A stretch of DNA of 64,000 bases from Nocardioides baculatus (GCF_016735675.1 NZ_JAERSG010000002.1:434001-498000), one strand, 5' to 3'; positions 19,306 to 28,599 are shown, counted from the first letter of the stretch. The notes: a model not told the origin generated them from the sequence alone. A program made the numbers and translations.

Positions 19306-20577
19306 GTGACCACCGCGAACCCCGAGGACGTCGGCCCGTCGGGCTGGCGCTCCCTCCGCGACAGGGCGGCCGGACTGCTCGCCCCCTACGTGTCGGGGTG
19401 GGGCTCGGTGCGCGGCGCGCTCGACAAGCCCCTCGCCTCCTACTACCTCCTGCTCGGCGCCTCGGCGCTGCTGCTCACCATCGGCGTGATCATGGTCCTC
19501 AGCGCGTCGAGCGTGCGGTCCTACGTCATCTACGACGACTCCTACGCCGTGGTGAAGAAGCAGCTGCTCTGGGTCGTGGTCGGCGTGCCCTGCGCCTGGG
19601 TCGCGTCACGCCTCCCGATCAAGCACATCCGCCGCCTCGCCTACCCGGGCTTCCTCTTCGCCCTCGTGCTGCTCGGTCTCGTCGCGCGGTTCGGCGTCTA
19701 CGTCAACGGCAACAAGAACTGGCTGGCGGTCGGGCCGTTCACCGTGCAGCCCGCCGAGATCGCCAAGCTCGCGATCGTGCTGTGGGCCGCCAACATCTAC
19801 GCCCACAAGGAGCGACGCCTGCGCGAGCTCCACCACCTGCTGGTGCCCGTCGTCCCCGGCCTGTTCGCCGTCATCGGGCTCGTGCTCGTCGGACGCGACC
19901 TCGGCACGGCGATGGTGCTCGCCGCGATCCTGCTCGGGATGCTGTGGGTCGTCGGAGCGCCCATGCGGTTGTTCGGGCTCAGCCTCTCGGTCCTCGGCGT
20001 CGCCGCCGTGGCCCTGGCAGCGACCGACCCCGAGCGGCTCAACCGCATCACGCACTTCAGCGACCCGTTCAAGGACTACACCGACGCGGGCTGGCAGCCC
20101 GCGCACGGTCTCTACGCGCTGTCCAGCGGCGGCTGGTTCGGCCAGGGCATCGGTGCCTCCACCCAGAAGTGGGGCGACCTGCCCGAGGCGCACACCGACT
20201 TCATCTTCGCGGTGCTCGGCGAGGAGCTCGGCCTGGTCGGCACCCTGCTGGTGGTGGGCCTCTTCTTCACGATCGCCTACGCCGCCATCCGGGTGGCGCT
20301 CAGCACCCAGGACCCGTTCGTCCGCTACGCCACCTTCGGCATCATCGTCTGGCTGCTCGGCCAGATGATGATCAACGTCGGCATGGTCCTCGCCGTGCTG
20401 CCCGTCATCGGCATCCCACTGCCGATCGTCTCCTACGGCGGGTCAGCGCTGCTGCCGTCGCTGGTGGCCCTCGGGCTGATCATCGGTTTCGCGCGCCGCG
20501 AGCCGGAGGCCGCCGCCGCCCTCGCGGCTCGCCGTCGCAACCGCTCCGCCGGTCTCTCCGCCTCTGCGCATCGGTAG
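19306..20577 (+). CDS. ftsW: Septal peptidoglycan glycosyltransferase FtsW (SEDS)
   Basis: A 423-residue SEDS protein with about ten helices. Key segments are VYVNGNKNWLAVGPFTVQPAE, FGQGIGASTQKWG, LPEAHTDFIFAVLGEELG (Glu/His-rich loop) and IPLPIVSYGGSALLPSLVALG. It polymerises lipid II at the septum with FtsI. The GTG start is preceded by GAGGGGAGCG. The gene lies 33 bp after murD. Confidence 0.96.
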   Translation: MTTANPEDVGPSGWRSLRDRAAGLLAPYVSGWGSVRGALDKPLASYYLLLGASALLLTIGVIMVLSASSVRSYVIYDDSYAVVKKQLLWVVVGVPCAWVASRLPIKHIRRLAYPGFLFALVLLGLVARFGVYVNGNKNWLAVGPFTVQPAEIAKLAIVLWAANIYAHKERRLRELHHLLVPVVPGLFAVIGLVLVGRDLGTAMVLAAILLGMLWVVGAPMRLFGLSLSVLGVAAVALAATDPERLNRITHFSDPFKDYTDAGWQPAHGLYALSSGGWFGQGIGASTQKWGDLPEAHTDFIFAVLGEELGLVGTLLVVGLFFTIAYAAIRVALSTQDPFVRYATFGIIVWLLGQMMINVGMVLAVLPVIGIPLPIVSYGGSALLPSLVALGLIIGFARREPEAAAALAARRRNRSAGLSASAHR

Positions 20578-20580
20578 ATT
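20575..20580 (+). promoter_or_regulatory. Candidate internal -10 (TAGATT) before murG
   Basis: TAGATT overlaps the ftsW stop codon and ends 8 nt before the murG ATG at 20589. No Shine-Dalgarno is present. It may allow leaderless transcription of murG from inside the cluster. Confidence 0.35.
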
Positions 20581-20588
20581 CATCCCTG

Positions 20589-21668
20589 ATGCGCGTACTC
20601 CTCGCCGGCGGCGGAACCGCCGGCCACACCTCGCCCCTGCTCGCCACGGCCGACGCCCTGCGACGGCTCGACCTCGCGACGGAGATCACCTGCCTCGGCA
20701 CGCGTGAGGGCCTGGAGGCGCGGCTCGTCCCGGAGGCCGGCCTGCCCCTCGAGTTCGTCCCGCGCGTGCCCCTGCCGCGACGCCCCGGCCCCGACCTGCT
20801 GCGTACGCCGACCCGGTTGCGCGCCGCGCGCGCCGCGGCCCTCGAGGTGGTGGACCGCACGCGTCCCGACGTCGTCGTCGGCTTCGGCGGCTACGTCTCC
20901 GTGCCGGCCTACCTCGCCGCCCGCAAGCGCGGGGTGCCGATCGTGGTGCACGAGGGCAACGCGATCCCGGGCATCGCCAACAAGCTCGGCGCCCGGATGA
21001 CGCGCCACGTCGCGACCAGCTTCCCCGACAGCGACCTGCCCCACGCCGCGTGGACCGGACTGCCGATCCGTCGGCTCATCTCCACGATGGACCGGGCTGC
21101 CCTGCGCGCCGAGGCGCTGGACGCCTTCGGGCTCCGCGACGACAGGCCCGTGCTGATGGTCACCGGCGGGTCCCAGGGCGCGGCGCGGATCAACGCGGCC
21201 GTCTCCGGCGCCGCCGCCGACCTGGCCGCGGCCGGCGTCCAGGTGCTGCACATCGTCGGTCCCCAGCACGAGCTGAGCGTCGCGTCGGGCGATGTGCCCT
21301 ACGTCGTGCTGCCCTACGTCGATCGCATGGACCTCGCCTACGCCGCCGCAGACGCGGTGCTCTGCCGGGCCGGCAGCAACACCGTCACCGAGGTGTCCGG
21401 CGTGGGCCTGCCCGCGATCTACGTCCCACTGCCCATCGGCAACGGCGAGCAGGCTCTCAACGCCCGCCCCGTCGTCGACGCGGGTGGCGGCCTGCTCGTC
21501 GCCGACGCCGCCCTCACACCGGAGTGGGTCGCGGCGAGCGTGCCCGGGCTGCTCACCGACGCCGACCGCCTGGTCGCGATGGGTGCGGCGGCGCAGGGCG
21601 TGATCCCGCTCGATGCCGACGACAAGCTCGCCCGGATGATCGTGGACGCCGCAGGGACCGCGTCGTGA
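20589..21668 (+). CDS. murG: Undecaprenyldiphospho-muramoylpentapeptide beta-N-acetylglucosaminyltransferase MurG
   Basis: A 359-residue GT28 enzyme. N-terminal glycine loop VLLAGGGTAGHTSP; second loop GFGGYVSVPAYLAARKRGVP; C-terminal VTGGSQGAARIN, LCRAGSNTVTEV and PLPIGNGEQALNA for UDP-GlcNAc binding. It converts lipid I to lipid II on the inner membrane face. The ATG at 20589 starts the conserved glycine loop almost at once. The end overlaps murC as GTGA. Confidence 0.96.
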   Translation: MRVLLAGGGTAGHTSPLLATADALRRLDLATEITCLGTREGLEARLVPEAGLPLEFVPRVPLPRRPGPDLLRTPTRLRAARAAALEVVDRTRPDVVVGFGGYVSVPAYLAARKRGVPIVVHEGNAIPGIANKLGARMTRHVATSFPDSDLPHAAWTGLPIRRLISTMDRAALRAEALDAFGLRDDRPVLMVTGGSQGAARINAAVSGAAADLAAAGVQVLHIVGPQHELSVASGDVPYVVLPYVDRMDLAYAAADAVLCRAGSNTVTEVSGVGLPAIYVPLPIGNGEQALNARPVVDAGGGLLVADAALTPEWVAASVPGLLTDADRLVAMGAAAQGVIPLDADDKLARMIVDAAGTAS

Positions 21669-23083
21669 GGATCCCCGTCCCCGACGAGATCCTCCCGGCC
21701 ACCGACCTCGGCCGCGTCCACTGCGTCGGCATCGGTGGCGCCGGCATCTCGGCCATCGCGCGCATCATGGCGCGGCGTGGCATCCCCGTCACCGGCAGCG
21801 ACGACCACGACACCCCGTTCCTCCCGGCCCTGCGCGAGCTCGGGGTGACCTGCCACCTCGGCTACGACGCCGACCACGTGGGAGATGCCGACACCCTCGT
21901 CGTCACCACGGCGGCGCGCGACGACAACCCCGAGGTCCTCGAGGCTCGGCGCCGGGGCCTGAGGATCCTGCCGCGCTCGGCCGGCCTCGCCTCGGTGATG
22001 GCGGGCTCGCGGGTGCTGGCCGTGGCCGGCACGCACGGCAAGACGACGACCACCGGGCTGCTCACCTCGGCGCTCCTGGCCGCCGGCACCGATCCGTCGT
22101 ACGCCGTCGGCGGGGTGCTGACCGCGACCGGTCGCAACGCCGACGCGGGCGGCGACGACCTGTTCGTGGCCGAGGCCGACGAGAGCGACGGCGCCTTCCT
22201 CCACTACCGACCGCACGCGGCGATCGTCACCAACGTCGAGGCCGACCACCTCGACAACTGGGGCACCGAGGAGGCCTACCACCGCGCCTTCGAGGACTTC
22301 GTCGACACGATCGACCCCGCCGGGTTCGTGGTCTGCGTGCTCGACGATCCCGGCGCCGCCACGCTGGCCGCCGGCGCCCGCGCGCAGGGACGCGACGTCG
22401 TCACGGTGGGGGAGTCCGCCGAGGTCGACCTCCGCATCCACGACCTCGCGCTCGACGGGTCCACCTCGACCTGCCGGATCACCCGCGCCGGCACCGACCT
22501 CGGCGAGCTGCGGCTGCGGATCCCCGGTCGCCACTACGTCCTCGACGCCGTCGCCGCGCTCGCCATGGGCCTCCGGCTCGGCCTCTCGTTCGAGTCGCTC
22601 GCCGAGGGGCTCGGCGGCTTCACCGGCACCGGGCGCCGGATGGAGCTCAAGGGCGAGGCGGCCGACGTCCGCGTCTACGACTCCTACGCGCACCACCCCG
22701 TCGAGATCCGCGGCGACCTCGAGGCGGCCCGCGCCCTGGCCGGCGAGGGCCGCGTCGTCGCGGCCTTCCAGCCGCACCTGGTCTCGCGCACCCGGATCTT
22801 CGGCGAGGCGATGGGCATCGCCCTCGGTGCCGCCGACGAGGTCGTGGTGCTCGACGTCTACGTCGCGCGCGAGGACCCGGACCCGGAGGTCACGGGCCAC
22901 CTCGTCGCCCGCGCCGTACCCCTGCCGGCCGAGCACGTGACCTACGTCGACGGCCTCGGCGCCGCCGCGCAGGTGCTCGCGGAGCGCTCGCGCCCCGGCG
23001 ACCTCGTGATCACCCTCGGTGCCGGCGACATCACCACGGTCGGCCCCCAGGTGCTCGCGCTGCTCCAGCCGGGCGGTGCGTGA
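21665..23083 (+). CDS. murC: UDP-N-acetylmuramate--L-alanine ligase MurC
   Basis: A 472-residue Mur ligase. N-terminal HCVGIGGAGISAIARIM, P-loop AVAGTHGKTTTTG (about residue 122), EADESDGAFLHYRP, NVEADHLDNW and C-terminal VYDSYAHHPVEIRGDL. It adds the first L-alanine to UDP-MurNAc. The GTG at 21665 overlaps the murG stop. The next gene, ftsQ, starts the base after its stop. Confidence 0.96.
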   Translation: MRIPVPDEILPATDLGRVHCVGIGGAGISAIARIMARRGIPVTGSDDHDTPFLPALRELGVTCHLGYDADHVGDADTLVVTTAARDDNPEVLEARRRGLRILPRSAGLASVMAGSRVLAVAGTHGKTTTTGLLTSALLAAGTDPSYAVGGVLTATGRNADAGGDDLFVAEADESDGAFLHYRPHAAIVTNVEADHLDNWGTEEAYHRAFEDFVDTIDPAGFVVCVLDDPGAATLAAGARAQGRDVVTVGESAEVDLRIHDLALDGSTSTCRITRAGTDLGELRLRIPGRHYVLDAVAALAMGLRLGLSFESLAEGLGGFTGTGRRMELKGEAADVRVYDSYAHHPVEIRGDLEAARALAGEGRVVAAFQPHLVSRTRIFGEAMGIALGAADEVVVLDVYVAREDPDPEVTGHLVARAVPLPAEHVTYVDGLGAAAQVLAERSRPGDLVITLGAGDITTVGPQVLALLQPGGA

Positions 23084-23830
23084 GTGGACCGCGAGGAGCG
23101 CGCCGAACGGCGCACCCGCCGCCGCTTCGCGCGCCGGCAGTGGGCCCGCCGCTGGGTCTCCCTGCGCTACGTGCTGGCGCTGCTGGTGGTCGTCGCGCTG
23201 ATCGGTACGTCGATCTGGCTGGTGTTCTTCTCCGCGACCCTCCAGGTCAAGCGGGTCGAGGTCGTCGGCAACCAGCTGCTCAGCGACGGCCGGATCCGCG
23301 AGCGCGCCGCCGTACCGCTCGGCGAGCAGCTCGCGCTCGTCGACCTCGGTCGCGCCGACGCGCGCGTCGCGTCGCTGGCGGAGGTCAAGTCCGTCGACGT
23401 GGTCCGCACCTGGCCCGACGGCGTACGCATCACGGTGGTCGAGCGCACGGCCGTCGCCGTCGTCGAGCTGGCCGGCACGCTGCGCGGCCTCGACGCCGAC
23501 GGCGTGGTCTTCCGCGAGTACAAGAACGCTCCGCAGGGGATGCCCCGCGTCCAGGCGGGCGGGTCCGCGGGCACCGACGCGCTCAAGGAGGCCGCGACCG
23601 TGGTCTCGGCGCTGCCCGAGGACCTCGCGAGCCGCGTCGACCACGTCGAGGTCGAGACCGTCGACCAGATCACGCTGGTGATGCGCGACAAGCGGCAGGT
23701 GCTGTGGGGGAGTGCGGAGGAGTCCGAGCTCAAGGCCGAGGTCGTCGACAAGCTGCTGGCCGCCCAGAAGGCGCCGTACTACGACGTCAGCGTCCCCGGC
23801 AACCCGACGTACGCCGCCACCGCTCCCTGA
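23084..23830 (+). CDS. ftsQ: Cell division protein FtsQ
   Basis: A 248-residue bitopic protein. A basic cytosolic head (residues 1-27) is followed by a membrane helix (about 29-48), a POTRA domain starting VKRVEVVGNQLLSDGRIRE, and a beta domain with VRTWPDGVRITVVERTAVAV. FtsQ recruits FtsL and DivIC to the divisome. The GTG start abuts the murC stop. The last gene before a 343-bp gap that separates it from ftsZ. Confidence 0.93.
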   Translation: MDREERAERRTRRRFARRQWARRWVSLRYVLALLVVVALIGTSIWLVFFSATLQVKRVEVVGNQLLSDGRIRERAAVPLGEQLALVDLGRADARVASLAEVKSVDVVRTWPDGVRITVVERTAVAVVELAGTLRGLDADGVVFREYKNAPQGMPRVQAGGSAGTDALKEAATVVSALPEDLASRVDHVEVETVDQITLVMRDKRQVLWGSAEESELKAEVVDKLLAAQKAPYYDVSVPGNPTYAATAP

Positions 23831-23844
23831 CCCCGGCCCGTCGA

Positions 23845-23930
23845 GGGTGGCGGCACACGACAGGCCGTCGGTCCGTTGAGCTGTCGTGTGCCGCCACCCA
23901 GGCCAGCGACGTTGTCGTGTGCCGCCACCC
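23845..23930 (+). repeat. Inverted repeat with third arm copy after ftsQ
   Basis: The 18-base arm GGGTGGCGGCACACGACA (23845-23862) is perfectly complementary to 23882-23899, with a 19-nt loop. A third copy in the second orientation follows at 23913-23930. The hairpin starts 14 bp after the ftsQ stop. It could terminate transcription of the upstream part of the cluster, or be a dispersed repeat. No U-tract follows. Confidence 0.75.
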
Positions 23931-24041
23931 AGGGACCGATCGGACCCGGCGCCGAGAAAACTCCCGCCCGCTGGGCGTGTTGCCACCGCTGCTCGGCTGT
24001 CGCTGCCTATGGTCTGTCGAAAGGCGAGGTTGACATAACTA

Positions 24042-24062
24042 TAACCCTCAGGCTGACGGTTA
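24042..24062. promoter_or_regulatory. Imperfect 21-bp palindrome upstream of ftsZ
   Basis: TAACCCTCAGGCTGACGGTTA is a near-perfect dyad (TAACC, TCAG / CTGA, GGTTA) in an AT-richer patch 112 bp before the ftsZ start. TTGACA (24030-24035) and TATAAC (24040-24045) lie just upstream, but they are only 4 bp apart and cannot form a single promoter. It looks like a protein-binding site in the ftsZ control region. Confidence 0.45.
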
Positions 24063-24173
24063 AGGTTCCGCCGCCCGAGGGTGTGGCACCGGATCTCGTT
24101 CCTTCCCCAGACACCGAGCAGCAGCACTCCCCGAACTCCATTCATGCAGTCCCCTCAAGGAAGGCCCCGTGCC

Positions 24174-25400
24174 GTGGCAGCAGCGCAGAACTACCTGGCG
24201 ATCATCAAGGTCGTGGGCATCGGCGGTGGTGGCGTCAACGCCGTCAACCGCATGATCGAGGTCGGCCTCAAGGGCGTCGAGTTCATCGCGATCAACACCG
24301 ACGCCCAGGCACTCCTCATGAGCGACGCCGACGTCAAGCTCGACATCGGCCGCGAGCTCACCCGCGGGCTCGGCGCCGGCGCCAACCCCGAGGTGGGCGC
24401 CAAGGCCGCCGAGGACCACGCCGACGAGATCGAAGAGGTCATCAAGGGCGCCGACATGGTGTTCGTGACGGCCGGCGAGGGCGGCGGCACCGGCACCGGC
24501 GGCGCGCCCGTCGTGGCGCGCATCGCGCGCTCGCTGGGCGCCCTGACCATCGGTGTCGTGACGCGACCGTTCGCCTTCGAGGGCCGGCGCCGCGCCAACT
24601 CCGCGGAGGAGGGCATCAGCCAGCTCCGCGAGGAGGTCGACACCCTCATCGTGATCCCCAACGACCGGCTGCTGTCGATCACCGACCGCAGCGTGTCGAT
24701 CCTCGACGCCTTCAAGCAGGCCGACCAGGTGCTGCTGCAGGGTGTCTCCGGCATCACCGACCTGATCACCACGCCCGGTTTGATCAACCTCGACTTCGCC
24801 GACGTGAAGTCCGTGATGGCCAACGCCGGTTCCGCCCTCATGGGCATCGGCTCGGCCCGCGGCGAGGACCGCGCGGTGGCCGCGGCCGAGATGGCCGTCT
24901 CGAGCCCGCTGCTCGAGGCGAGCATCGAGGGCGCGCACGGCGTGCTGCTCTCGATCGCCGGTGGCTCCGACCTCGGTCTCTTCGAGATCAACGAGGCCGC
25001 CGCGCTGGTGTCGCAGGCCGCGCACGCCGAGGCCAACATCATCTTCGGTGCGACGATCGACGACGCGCTCGGTGACGAGGTGCGGGTGACCGTCATCGCC
25101 GCCGGCTTCGACGGTGGGATGCCCAAGCGTCGCTCCGACGGCAACGTCCTGCAGCGGACCCAGCCGGCCCAGACCCAGGAGCAGACGCGGGCCGCCGCCC
25201 AGCAGCTCGCGACGAAGGCGGCGACCCCGGCGCCGGCGCGGACCGACGGTGCTCCCGCTCCGACCACGTTCGCCCCGTCGGCGCCGTCGGCGCCGTCGGC
25301 GCCGTCCGCCGAGGCTCCCGCTCCGGCGGCCCAGCCCCGCCCGGCGCGGCAGGTCCAGTTCGACGACGACGAGCTCGACGTCCCCGACTTCCTGAAGTGA
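24174..25400 (+). CDS. ftsZ: Cell division GTPase FtsZ
   Basis: A 408-residue tubulin homologue. It begins [19 protein letters not shown]; the GTP-binding tubulin signature [12 protein letters not shown] is near residue 100, and the T7 loop [13 protein letters not shown] near residue 203. A Pro/Ala/Gln linker leads to the conserved C-terminal tail [12 protein letters not shown] that binds SepF. The GTG at 24174 is chosen because AAGGAAGG precedes it by 9 nt; an ATG at 24144 is less likely. It forms the Z-ring at mid-cell. Confidence 0.97.
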   Translation: MAAAQNYLAIIKVVGIGGGGVNAVNRMIEVGLKGVEFIAINTDAQALLMSDADVKLDIGRELTRGLGAGANPEVGAKAAEDHADEIEEVIKGADMVFVTAGEGGGTGTGGAPVVARIARSLGALTIGVVTRPFAFEGRRRANSAEEGISQLREEVDTLIVIPNDRLLSITDRSVSILDAFKQADQVLLQGVSGITDLITTPGLINLDFADVKSVMANAGSALMGIGSARGEDRAVAAAEMAVSSPLLEASIEGAHGVLLSIAGGSDLGLFEINEAAALVSQAAHAEANIIFGATIDDALGDEVRVTVIAAGFDGGMPKRRSDGNVLQRTQPAQTQEQTRAAAQQLATKAATPAPARTDGAPAPTTFAPSAPSAPSAPSAEAPAPAAQPRPARQVQFDDDELDVPDFLK

Positions 25401-25404
25401 GCTC

Positions 25405-26100
25405 GTGACGCTGCTCCACCACCACGATCGGATCGAAGGCGACCTCGTCATCGAGGTCGCCTTCACCGACGTGTCCCTCAGCCTCGGCGACGCGGCCGCG
25501 GACGACGTACGCGACGAGGCGCTGCGGCAGGTCGCTGAGGCGACCATGGCCACCCCGGTGCTGATGCACCAGGTGCACGGTGCGGACGCCGCCCTGGTCG
25601 CCGGCCGGGATGCGGGTGGGCCGGACACCTGCGATGCCCTCTACACCTCGCAACCCGAGGTCGCGCTGCTGGCCCGTGCCGCCGACTGCGTGCCGGTCCT
25701 GCTGGCCGATCCGGACACCGGGTGGATCGCCGCCGTCCATTGCGGACGCCCGGGCCTGGCCGCCGGCGTGGTTCCCGCCACGATCGCGGCGGTGCGCGAC
25801 GCGGGGGGACACCCGAAGGTCGCGTGGATGGGCCCGCACGTGTGCGGTGCGTGCTACGAGGTGCCGGTCCAGCTGCAGGAGCAGGTCGGTGCGATCGTTC
25901 CCGCCTCCCGGTCCACGACGTCCTGGGGGACTCCCGCGCTCGACCTCGGTGCCGGCGTACGCGCGCAGCTCGCGGCGGCCGGCATCACCGACGTCCGGGT
26001 CGTCGACGTCTGCACGCGCGAGGACCCCAGCTGGCCGTCCTACCGTCGCGACGGCGCGGCCGCCACCCGGTTCGCCGGCGCGATCTGGAGCCATCCGTGA
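25405..26100 (+). CDS. pgeF: Polyphenol oxidase/laccase-like purine nucleosidase family protein (PgeF/YlmD)
   Basis: A 231-residue protein. VLMHQVHGADA and ADCVPVLLADPDTG with AVHCGRPGLAAGVV carry the His/Cys/His zinc ligands of the DUF152 family, and MGPHVCGACYEVP gives further conserved Cys residues. The motif reads HCGRPG where many homologues have HAGWRG. Members act on purine nucleosides or, in enterobacteria, edit misincorporated L-Ser in wall precursors; which applies here is not decided by sequence. It follows ftsZ by 4 bp and overlaps yggS by 4 bp. Confidence 0.85.
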   Translation: MTLLHHHDRIEGDLVIEVAFTDVSLSLGDAAADDVRDEALRQVAEATMATPVLMHQVHGADAALVAGRDAGGPDTCDALYTSQPEVALLARAADCVPVLLADPDTGWIAAVHCGRPGLAAGVVPATIAAVRDAGGHPKVAWMGPHVCGACYEVPVQLQEQVGAIVPASRSTTSWGTPALDLGAGVRAQLAAAGITDVRVVDVCTREDPSWPSYRRDGAAATRFAGAIWSHP

Positions 26101-26798
26101 GCGAGCGCCGCGACGAGATCGCCGCCAACCTCGACGCCGTACGCCGTCGCATCGCTGCTGCCTGTGCGGACGCGGGCCGACGCACCGACGACGTGCGGCT
26201 CGTCGTCGTCACCAAGTTCTTCCCCGCCTCCGACGTCCGGCTCCTCGCCGACCTCGGCATCACCGACGTCGGCGAGAACCGCCACCAGGAGGCCGAGGCC
26301 AAGGCCGCCGAGTGCGCCGACCTCGGGCTGCGGTGGCACTTCATCGGCGGGCTCCAGTCCAACAAGGCCGCGGCCGTGGCGTCGTACGCCGACGTGGTCG
26401 AGTCGGTCGACCGCGCCAAGCTCGTCGGCCCGCTGTCCCGCGGCGCCCACTCCCGCGGCCACGACGTCGACGTCCTGCTCCAGGTCAGCCTCGACCCGCC
26501 GGGTGCCGATGGTCGGGCCGGGGCCGACCCCGCGGAGCTCGACGAGCTCGCACGCAGGGTCGACGAGGCGGGGATGCTCCGGCTGCGCGGCCTGATGGCC
26601 GTCGCGCCGCTGGGTGGAGACCCCGACGACGCCTTCGCGCGGCTCGCGACGATTCACGCCGACCTCCTCGCGCAGCACCCCGACGCGACGGTGCTGTCCG
26701 CCGGGATGAGCGGTGACCTCGAGGCGGCGATCCGGCACGGCGCGACACACCTGCGTGTCGGGTCCGCGGTCCTCGGTCCGAGGCCTCGGGACAAGTAA
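26097..26798 (+). CDS. YggS family pyridoxal-phosphate homeostasis protein
   Basis: A 233-residue alanine-racemase-like barrel. The PLP lysine sits in LVVVTKFFPASDV; GENRHQEAEAKA, WHFIGGLQSNKA and SAGMSGDLEAAIRHGATHLRVGSAVLG are family signatures. It binds PLP and buffers its free level; no catalytic activity is established. GTG start overlaps the pgeF stop. The ftsZ-pgeF-yggS-sepF order is conserved in actinobacteria. Confidence 0.92.
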   Translation: MSERRDEIAANLDAVRRRIAAACADAGRRTDDVRLVVVTKFFPASDVRLLADLGITDVGENRHQEAEAKAAECADLGLRWHFIGGLQSNKAAAVASYADVVESVDRAKLVGPLSRGAHSRGHDVDVLLQVSLDPPGADGRAGADPAELDELARRVDEAGMLRLRGLMAVAPLGGDPDDAFARLATIHADLLAQHPDATVLSAGMSGDLEAAIRHGATHLRVGSAVLGPRPRDK

Positions 26799-26859
26799 TG
26801 TCGACAACAGTTATCAGGCGTCCGATCGAGGTCGCCCTGTCTAGCGGAGGAAGACTCTC

Positions 26860-27345
26860 ATGAGCGGCGCGATGAGGAAGATCGGCGAGTACCTCGGCCT
26901 GCTCGAGGACACCGGCCACTACGACGACTACGACGGCGACACGGAGACCTCGACCCACGACGCCGTCGACCAGCGTCCGGTCGTGCGCGACCGACGCCCT
27001 GCCCCTGTGTCCGACCTCGCCGAGCGCCGTCGACCGGCCTCGGTCCAGACAGGAGTCGTGGCCGAGTTGAGCCGCATCACCACCCTGCACCCCCGCAACT
27101 ACAACGAGGCCCGTCTCGTCGGTGAGAACTACCGCGACGGCACCCCCGTGATCATGAACCTCAGCGAGATGGACGACAACGACGCCAAGCGCCTCGTCGA
27201 CTTCGCTGCCGGCCTCATCTTCGCGACCCGCGGATCGATCGAGCGCGTGACCAACAAGGTCTTCCTCCTGTCCCCGCCCAACGTGGCCATCTCCGCCGAG
27301 GACAAGGAGCGGATGGCCGAGGACGGGTTCTTCAACCAGAGCTGA
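26860..27345 (+). CDS. sepF: Cell division protein SepF
   Basis: A 161-residue protein. An amphipathic membrane-targeting head ([13 protein letters not shown]), an acidic disordered linker (residues 20-70), and a core domain with [31 protein letters not shown] and [26 protein letters not shown]. It anchors FtsZ to the membrane through the FtsZ C-terminal tail, replacing FtsA. A GGAGGA Shine-Dalgarno lies 10 nt before the ATG. Confidence 0.95.
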   Translation: MSGAMRKIGEYLGLLEDTGHYDDYDGDTETSTHDAVDQRPVVRDRRPAPVSDLAERRRPASVQTGVVAELSRITTLHPRNYNEARLVGENYRDGTPVIMNLSEMDDNDAKRLVDFAAGLIFATRGSIERVTNKVFLLSPPNVAISAEDKERMAEDGFFNQS

Positions 27346-27359
27346 GGCAGTCTTCTCCT

Positions 27360-27656
27360 GTGTACTACTTCGGCCTGACGCTCTACTACATCCTCTTCAT
27401 CTTCATCGCGTTGCTCTGGATCCGGTTCATCGTGGACTGGGTCCAGGTCTTCGCGCGTCGGTGGGAGCCGCACGGGCCGCTGCTCGTCGCGCTCGAGGGT
27501 GTCTACTCCGCGACCGACCCGCCCATCGTCGCGCTGCGCCGGGTCATCCCGCCGCTGCGCATCGGCTCGGTCGCACTCGACCTGAGCTTCCTGCTGGTGA
27601 TGGTGACGGCTTGGTTGCTGCTCAACGTCGTCCGTACCGTGTTCAGCCTGGGGTGA
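27360..27656 (+). CDS. YggT family membrane protein
   Basis: A 98-residue protein with two hydrophobic helices (residues 3-28 and 70-94) flanking the conserved RFIVDWVQVFAR and PLRRVIPPLRIGSVALDLS-type loops. YggT/Ylmg proteins are linked to osmotic tolerance and membrane organisation, with the role unresolved. GTG start 14 nt after the sepF stop; the sepF-yggT-divIVA order is typical. Confidence 0.9.
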   Translation: MYYFGLTLYYILFIFIALLWIRFIVDWVQVFARRWEPHGPLLVALEGVYSATDPPIVALRRVIPPLRIGSVALDLSFLLVMVTAWLLLNVVRTVFSLG

Positions 27657-27738
27657 GGCGTCCCTACGACGCCCGCTCGCACGACCTGCCCGAACCACCC
27701 GCCACACGGGTCACTGTGCTGGTGGAGCCGCCGGGCGC

Positions 27739-27744
27739 TATTGT
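27739..27744 (+). promoter_or_regulatory. Candidate -10 (TATTGT) for wag31
   Basis: TATTGT lies 48 nt before the wag31 ATG and 95 bp after yggT, in the longest gap in this part of the cluster. A GAAGAAAG Shine-Dalgarno is found at 27773-27780. The -35 region is weak. Confidence 0.3.
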
Positions 27745-27792
27745 CTCTGACAGCCAGAGCCACCGTGATATCGAAGAAAGTTTGGTGACGTC

Positions 27793-28533
27793 ATGCCGCT
27801 GACGCCTGAGGACGTGAGCAACAAGCGCTTTACGCCTGTCCGGCTCCGCGAGGGCTACGACATGGGTGAGGTCGACCAGTTCCTCGACGAGGTCGAGGCC
27901 GAGCTCGCGCGGCTCACCAAGGACAACGACGACCTGCGGGCCAAGCTGTCCGCGGCGCAGTCCGGTGGTGGCTCCTCGGCGCCCGCGCCGGTGTCGTTCG
28001 CCGCTCCCGAGCCGGAGCCCGAGCCGGAGCCCGAGCCGGAGCCGGAGCCCGTCGCAGTGGCGGCCCCCGTCCAGCCCGATCCGCCGGTCCGTACGGTCGC
28101 CGACGCGTCCAACGCCGCGGCCCGCCTGCTCGAGATCGCCACGCGCAACGCCGACGAGCTCGTCGAGGACGCCAAGAACGAGGCCGACCGCATCGTCGGT
28201 GCCGCCCGCACCAAGGCCGAGCGCCTCGAGGGTGAGTCCAAGTCGAAGGCCGACCGCATGGAGGCCGACGCCCGTCAGCGCTCGCAGATGCTCGACTCGG
28301 AGACCGCCGAGCGTCGCCAGCAGATGTTCGGCGACCTCGAGAAGGAGCGCGACAAGCTCAACGGCGACGTGGAGACGCTGCGCCAGTTCGAGCGCGAGTA
28401 CCGCTCGCGTCTGAAGACCTACTTCACCCAGCAGCTGGAGGCCCTCTCGACGGGCAGCGACAGCCAGGCTCCGGTGGACAGCGGTCAGGGTCCGAAGCGC
28501 CTGCGCTCGGTCCTGGGCGACGACGAGGGCTGA
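27793..28533 (+). CDS. wag31: DivIVA-family polar growth protein Wag31
   Basis: A 246-residue protein. The DivIVA head MPLTPEDVSNKRFTPVRLRE with VDQFLDEVEAELARL binds curved membranes. An unusual (EP)n stretch plus AVAAPVQP separates it from a long coiled coil (residues 105-215, NADELVEDAKNEADRI onward). In actinobacteria it marks cell poles and directs apical wall synthesis. The last gene of the dcw cluster, followed by a terminator hairpin. Confidence 0.95.
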   Translation: MPLTPEDVSNKRFTPVRLREGYDMGEVDQFLDEVEAELARLTKDNDDLRAKLSAAQSGGGSSAPAPVSFAAPEPEPEPEPEPEPEPVAVAAPVQPDPPVRTVADASNAAARLLEIATRNADELVEDAKNEADRIVGAARTKAERLEGESKSKADRMEADARQRSQMLDSETAERRQQMFGDLEKERDKLNGDVETLRQFEREYRSRLKTYFTQQLEALSTGSDSQAPVDSGQGPKRLRSVLGDDEG

Positions 28534-28565
28534 GCCTCTCGCCACCACCCGCACCACGCTCGACA

Positions 28566-28599
28566 CGAGGACGGTCACCCATCAGGGTGGCCGTTCTCG
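28566..28599 (+). terminator. Stem-loop terminator after wag31
   Basis: CGAGGACGGTCACCC pairs with GGGTGGCCGTTCTCG around an ATCA loop, 33 bp after the wag31 stop. The stem is long with G-U/mismatch positions and is followed by GCATTTCGG, not a full U-tract, as is usual for actinobacterial terminators. Confidence 0.7.

Noticed and set aside
24030..24045. TTGACA plus TATAAC as one sigma-70 promoter
   Set aside because: The two boxes are separated by only 4 bp, too close to act together.
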